Of a stretch of 9,486 nt of DNA, positions 6,417-9,486 are shown one piece after another; the first letter of the stretch is position 1; each line of letters starts with the position of its first letter. Under the pieces are notes generated by a model. It saw nothing but the letters and a program-made list of their open reading frames with translations. It searched no databases and had not been told where the DNA came from. Origin of the DNA: an uncultured Chloroflexota bacterium (lineage in GTDB: Bacteria > Chloroflexota > Anaerolineae > Anaerolineales > Villigracilaceae). The stretch spans positions 1 to 9,486 of the forward strand of contig CAILWD010000601.1 in NCBI GenBank assembly GCA_903837815.1, in the 5' to 3' direction. The position numbers and the translations under genes were made by a program.

Positions 6417-7445
6417 ATGTCACTTAAGAAAGCCCTTCTGCTCGTTGTTGCCCTGACCGTGGCAGCCTTTGTGTTGACCGCCTGCGCCGGCACCCCCGGC
6501 CCTGAGGGTCCCGTTGGCCCCGCTGGCCCCGCCGGCCCTGCTGGCCCTGCCGGAGAAATGGCTGAATTGTCCTGCAAAGAATGCCATAACGACACCGCCA
6601 TCATCACCGGCAAGAAAGCTCCGTGGGAGACTTCCGGCCACGGTTCTGGCACAGCCTTCTTCGAAGAAAAGGACCGCAATACCTGCGTGTTCTGTCACTC
6701 GGGCGCTACTTTCAGCACCGCGATTGCCGAAGGTAAGAATTTTGCCGAGGTTGAAACCGGCGATGCCAACCCGACCCACCAGGATTGCCGCACCTGCCAT
6801 CAGATCCATGTGACCTATACCAGCGCCGACTGGGCGCTCGAGACCGATGCCCCGGTTGCCATGGTCACCAGTGGCGCAACCTTCGACGGTGGTTCCGGCA
6901 ATCTGTGCGCGAACTGCCACCAGGCTCGCCGTTATATGGCTGGATTTGTCGCCAAGGATGCTGCTGGCGCCGTCATCCCCGACCAATATGCCGCGACTAT
7001 CCGCTTTAACACCCACTATAGCGTCCAGGCTGATGTTTTGATGGGCCTTGGCGATTTTGGCGTGGAAGGCAAACCCGGCGCGCACTACTCGATGGTTGAG
7101 AACACCTGTGTGGGTTGTCACATGGGCGAAAGTGATGCGCATGGTTTTGAACCTAGCCTTGAATCCTGCAAAGCATGCCATGCCGATGCCGAAAGCTTCG
7201 ACATCAACGGCTACCTGACCAAGTTCGAAGAAGACTACAAGACGCTTGAAAAAGGCCTTGTTGCCAAGGGCGCGCTTGCCCCTGCCGACGATGGCACATT
7301 TGCCACCGTTCCTGGCAACTATGATACTGCCCTCGCTCAGGCGCTCTTCTTCTACAACACCGTTCACGAAGATGGCTCTGAAGGTATCCACAACCCGACT
7401 TACTTCAAGGCGTTGATGGAAAACGCGCTCGCCGCTGTGAAGTAG
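6417..7445 (+). CDS. Hexaheme c-type cytochrome lipoprotein with collagen-like stalk
   Basis: A 342-residue secreted electron-transfer protein. The signal peptide (KK at 4-5, hydrophobic 6-20) ends in lipobox LTAC with Cys23, so the mature N-terminus should be lipid-anchored outside the cytoplasm. Eight Gly-X-Y triplets follow at once (residues 25-48: GTP GPE GPV, four GPA, GEM), a short collagen-like stalk. Six CXXCH sites then bind hemes: 53-57, 90-94, 124-128, 164-168, 231-235 and 251-255. Extra histidines (75, 121, 131, 200, 223, 242) could be distal ligands. The C-terminus is helical and contains HEDGSEGIHNPTYFKALMENAL, resembling the closing motif of NrfA-like and doubled-CXXCH multiheme cytochromes. 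I see no known catalytic signature (no CXXCK), so an electron carrier is likelier than an enzyme. It has a strong RBS and a hairpin after the stop. Partner candidates are the nonaheme protein downstream and an unknown external acceptor or donor. Confidence 0.9.
   Translation: MSLKKALLLVVALTVAAFVLTACAGTPGPEGPVGPAGPAGPAGPAGEMAELSCKECHNDTAIITGKKAPWETSGHGSGTAFFEEKDRNTCVFCHSGATFSTAIAEGKNFAEVETGDANPTHQDCRTCHQIHVTYTSADWALETDAPVAMVTSGATFDGGSGNLCANCHQARRYMAGFVAKDAAGAVIPDQYAATIRFNTHYSVQADVLMGLGDFGVEGKPGAHYSMVENTCVGCHMGESDAHGFEPSLESCKACHADAESFDINGYLTKFEEDYKTLEKGLVAKGALAPADDGTFATVPGNYDTALAQALFFYNTVHEDGSEGIHNPTYFKALMENALAAVK
6516..6551 (+). repeat. Four tandem 9-bp units encoding Gly-Pro-Ala
   Basis: The units are GGCCCCGCT, GGCCCCGCC, GGCCCTGCT and GGCCCTGCC, differing only at codon third positions. 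They make the core of the collagen-like stalk in the hexaheme protein. Loss or gain of one unit would keep frame and change stalk length by one triplet. Confidence 0.85.
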
Positions 7446-7780
7446 TCCGTCTCTAAGATTGTCGAAAAGCTTGGTGATAATGTGAGCAAACCCATTTGTT
7501 TATAACTTCATCAGGCAAAAGACAACGAAACCGGACCCACCCCGAAATTTATTTTGCGGGTGGGTCTTGTCTTACAGCAGCAACAGATTCACCAAATGAA
7601 AAGATTCCACCGGAAATAAAGCCGGGCCGCAGAGGAGCGATAATTTATGCTGATCAAAAAACGCGTTTTCAGCCTGTCTTGCGGTTGGCATCCAAATCAG
7701 TTTCTCGAATGGCTGCCGATAAAGTCTGATGCGGTTTATTTTGAATTTGGAGCATCTATGTTGTGTTATCGGAGGTGTCT
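7446..7780. other. Intergenic region between the two cytochrome genes
   Basis: This 335-base gap holds the terminator-like hairpin at 7534-7566 and a 12-bp perfect palindrome AAAACGCGTTTT at 7658-7669. The palindrome sits within a larger GCTG(7649-7652)...CAGC(7670-7673) arrangement that may be an operator. A TTGAAT at 7741-7746 resembles a -35 box, but no good -10 follows at the right distance. A small open frame at 7496-7729 crosses the hairpin, has no recognisable similarity, and is not called. The region most likely carries the promoter of the downstream gene. Confidence 0.5.
7534..7566 (+). terminator. Probable terminator after the hexaheme cytochrome gene
   Basis: Arms GACCCACCC (7534-7542) and GGGTGGGTC (7558-7566) form a perfect 9-bp GC-rich stem. 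An AT-rich loop can add three A-T pairs (7545-7547 with 7553-7555). It starts 88 bases after the stop codon. The following TTGTCTTA is a weak U-tract, so termination may be partial and some readthrough into the nonaheme gene is possible. Confidence 0.6.
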
Positions 7781-9472
7781 GTGAAGAAAATAAAGGAACG
7801 ACTTGGGAGGTTCTTTATGCCTGGGCCGGGAGCGTCCCGCTGGGCATATATACTGCCATATCTGGTTTTGGCTCTTGTTTTTGTTGTGTTGTTTGCGGGC
7901 GGAACCTACGGCTGGGAACATACCAACTCTTCAGAGTTCTGCGGAACAACCTGTCATACCATGCCGCCACAGGGTATAACCCACTTGAATTCCCCTCATG
8001 AAAATGTCACCTGTGAAGAATGCCATATTGGACGCGCTTCCTTCGTGGACCAATTCTCGCGCAAATCACAGGCATTGCATGAAATCTACTACACGGTTTT
8101 TTCGCTTTATGAATACCCCATCCGCGCGAAGGCATTACAACCTGCCCGCGACACCTGCGAAAAGTGCCATCGCCCGGAAACCTTCGCCAACGATAGCCTG
8201 CGCCAGATCAAGCATTTTGCAAATGATCAAGGGAACACGGCTTCGAATCTGTATCTGGTCATGAAGACCGGCGGCGGCGACAAACGAGATGGGCTTGGCT
8301 TTGGAATCCACTGGCATATCACCAATAAAGTCCTGTACTATTCCAATGACGAGTTGAGCCAGGATATCCCCTATGTGCGGGTTTACGCGGACGACGGTTC
8401 GTTCACTGAGTACACGGATGTCGAAGCCGGCTTTGATCCTTCCACCGTGGATGAAAGCCAGCTCAAACAAATGGATTGCTCCACCTGTCACAACCGCGTG
8501 ACCCATGATTTTATGAACCCTGCGGACTCGGTGGATGACGCCATGTCGCGCGGTGTGATCGACCCGGCAATTCCTTCCATTCGCCATTTGGCAGTGAGCG
8601 TCCTGACCACTCAATATGCCACCCGCGATGACGCTGCGAAGGTCATCGCCGCGCTGGAGGACGCGTATAAACGCGACTTCCCCGATTATTACAGCCAGAA
8701 TACCGAAAAAGTCCAAAGCGCAATAGTCGAGATCCAGTCCATTTATGACCGCACCGTCTTCCACGATCAAAAGATCGACTGGACGACGCATCCCAACAAC
8801 CTCGGGCACGTTAACTCTCCCGGTTGTTTTCGCTGTCACGATGGCAAACACCTGAACGACAAGGACGAAGCCGCGCGCCTGGAGTGCAACCTGTGTCACT
8901 CCATCCCTGTGGCTTCCGACGACAAGGATTTGGTGACCACCATCGAGATCAACAGCGGCGGGATCGAGCCTGCTTCGCACCTCAACCCCAACTGGATCAG
9001 CCTGCACAACAGTTCCATGGACCAGACCTGCGCCCAATGTCACACTGTTGAAGATGCGGGTGGGACGAGCGATACCTCCTTCTGCTCGAACAGCGCCTGT
9101 CACGGAAGCGTCTTTACCTATGCCGGGTTTGACGCGCCCACTTTGCGTGAAATCTTGAAGGATCAAATCCCCACCCCGCCCCCTGCCGAGGCGGCAAGTT
9201 CATCCGGCGCACCCGCCTATGACGCGAATATTGGCGCGCTCTTCCAAGCCAAATGTGGAGCCTGTCACGGCGAATCTGCATCCGGCGGCTTGAACCTCAC
9301 AACCTATGCGGATTTGATGAAGGGTGGAAAGAGTGGGGCGGTGATTGTCCCGAGTGATTCTGCCGCCAGCCTGCTGATTAAAATCCAAAGCGAGAAGCAC
9401 TATCTCAATCTCGCCGAAGAAGAATTGGATATGGTCACGCAGTGGATAGACGCAGGTGCGCCCGAAAAATAG
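7781..9472 (+). CDS. Membrane-anchored nonaheme c-type cytochrome: NapC/NirT-like N-terminus fused to a C-terminal monoheme domain
   Basis: About 563 residues from GTG 7781, with GGAGG five bases upstream. An upstream GTG (7763) lacks an RBS; ATG 7817 also has a good one (GGGAGG). One helix (about 22-42) anchors it, with hemes outside. Heme 1 is CX3CH plus a Met (C54GTTC58H59TM61), resembling the CXXCHxM quinol-side heme of NrfH/NapC. CXXCH sites are 78-82, 126-130, 233-237, 349-353, 369-373 and 417-421; 435-441 is CX4CH (CSNSACH). The middle has GIHWH (175-179), CHNRVTHDF and a GCFRCHDGKH block, which I recall from large NapC-related cytochromes of environmental bacteria. After a Pro/Ala/Ser linker (464-479) comes a cytochrome domain like the planctomycete PSCyt1 type, with CGACHG (492-497), GGLNLTTYADLMKGG and WIDAGAP. 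Likely role: moving electrons between quinol and an extracytoplasmic partner, possibly the hexaheme lipoprotein. Substrate unknown. Confidence 0.9.
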   Translation: MKKIKERLGRFFMPGPGASRWAYILPYLVLALVFVVLFAGGTYGWEHTNSSEFCGTTCHTMPPQGITHLNSPHENVTCEECHIGRASFVDQFSRKSQALHEIYYTVFSLYEYPIRAKALQPARDTCEKCHRPETFANDSLRQIKHFANDQGNTASNLYLVMKTGGGDKRDGLGFGIHWHITNKVLYYSNDELSQDIPYVRVYADDGSFTEYTDVEAGFDPSTVDESQLKQMDCSTCHNRVTHDFMNPADSVDDAMSRGVIDPAIPSIRHLAVSVLTTQYATRDDAAKVIAALEDAYKRDFPDYYSQNTEKVQSAIVEIQSIYDRTVFHDQKIDWTTHPNNLGHVNSPGCFRCHDGKHLNDKDEAARLECNLCHSIPVASDDKDLVTTIEINSGGIEPASHLNPNWISLHNSSMDQTCAQCHTVEDAGGTSDTSFCSNSACHGSVFTYAGFDAPTLREILKDQIPTPPPAEAASSSGAPAYDANIGALFQAKCGACHGESASGGLNLTTYADLMKGGKSGAVIVPSDSAASLLIKIQSEKHYLNLAEEELDMVTQWIDAGAPEK

Positions 9473-9486
9473 AAACGAGCCTTACA

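Noticed and set aside
6489..6560. Gly-Pro repeat considered as a CRISPR-like or minisatellite array
   Set aside because: The units are 9 bp, in frame and coding, without spacers. It is a collagen-like coding repeat.
6420..7391. Long - strand open frame (323 codons) opposite the hexaheme gene
   Set aside because: The + strand frame has a signal peptide, six CXXCH sites and a strong RBS. The antisense frame is a codon-bias shadow.
7496..7729. 77-codon + strand open frame between the two cytochrome genes
   Set aside because: It runs through the GC-rich hairpin at 7534-7566 and has no RBS and no recognisable content.
8135..9166. Long - strand open frame (343 codons) opposite the nonaheme gene
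   Set aside because: It is a shadow of the heme protein gene, with no motif or start signal.

Overview
The window looks like a chromosomal segment of an environmental bacterium. My best guess is Chloroflexota, class Anaerolineae. That rests on the moderately GC-rich coding style, a Uup-type ABC-F protein, and large NapC-type multiheme cytochromes with an FCGTTCHTMPP-like first heme site. It is an inference from recall, because no rRNA or marker gene is present. No tRNA, rRNA, CRISPR array, transposase or prophage gene is visible.

Left part (1-1292): the 3' two-thirds of an ABC-F ATPase gene (uup) on the + strand, cut by the window edge. It converges on the next operon. The 153-base gap holds a small hairpin, a REP-like inverted repeat and a probable bidirectional terminator.

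Middle part (1293-5906, all - strand): a complete high-affinity branched-chain amino acid type (HAAT) ABC transporter operon, transcribed right to left. The order is binding lipoprotein (livK-like), permeases livH and livM, ATPases livG and livF. Genes are tightly packed: livM/livG overlap by 4 bases and livG/livF by 8. The exception is the gap after the binding protein gene, where a strong hairpin probably attenuates transcription so that more binding protein than permease is made.

Right part (5907-9486): a 510-base AT-rich divergent control region, then two + strand multiheme c-type cytochrome genes. The first encodes a 342-residue lipoprotein with a short collagen-like Gly-Pro-X stalk and six CXXCH sites. 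The second encodes a membrane-anchored protein of about 563 residues with nine heme sites: seven CXXCH, one CX3CH near the membrane and one CX4CH. A monoheme cytochrome domain is fused at its C-terminus. A hairpin and about 335 bases separate them, so they may be separate transcripts. Together they look like an electron path from the quinone pool outward to the cell surface. Donor and acceptor cannot be read from the sequence. This cytochrome pair is the most interesting content of the window.
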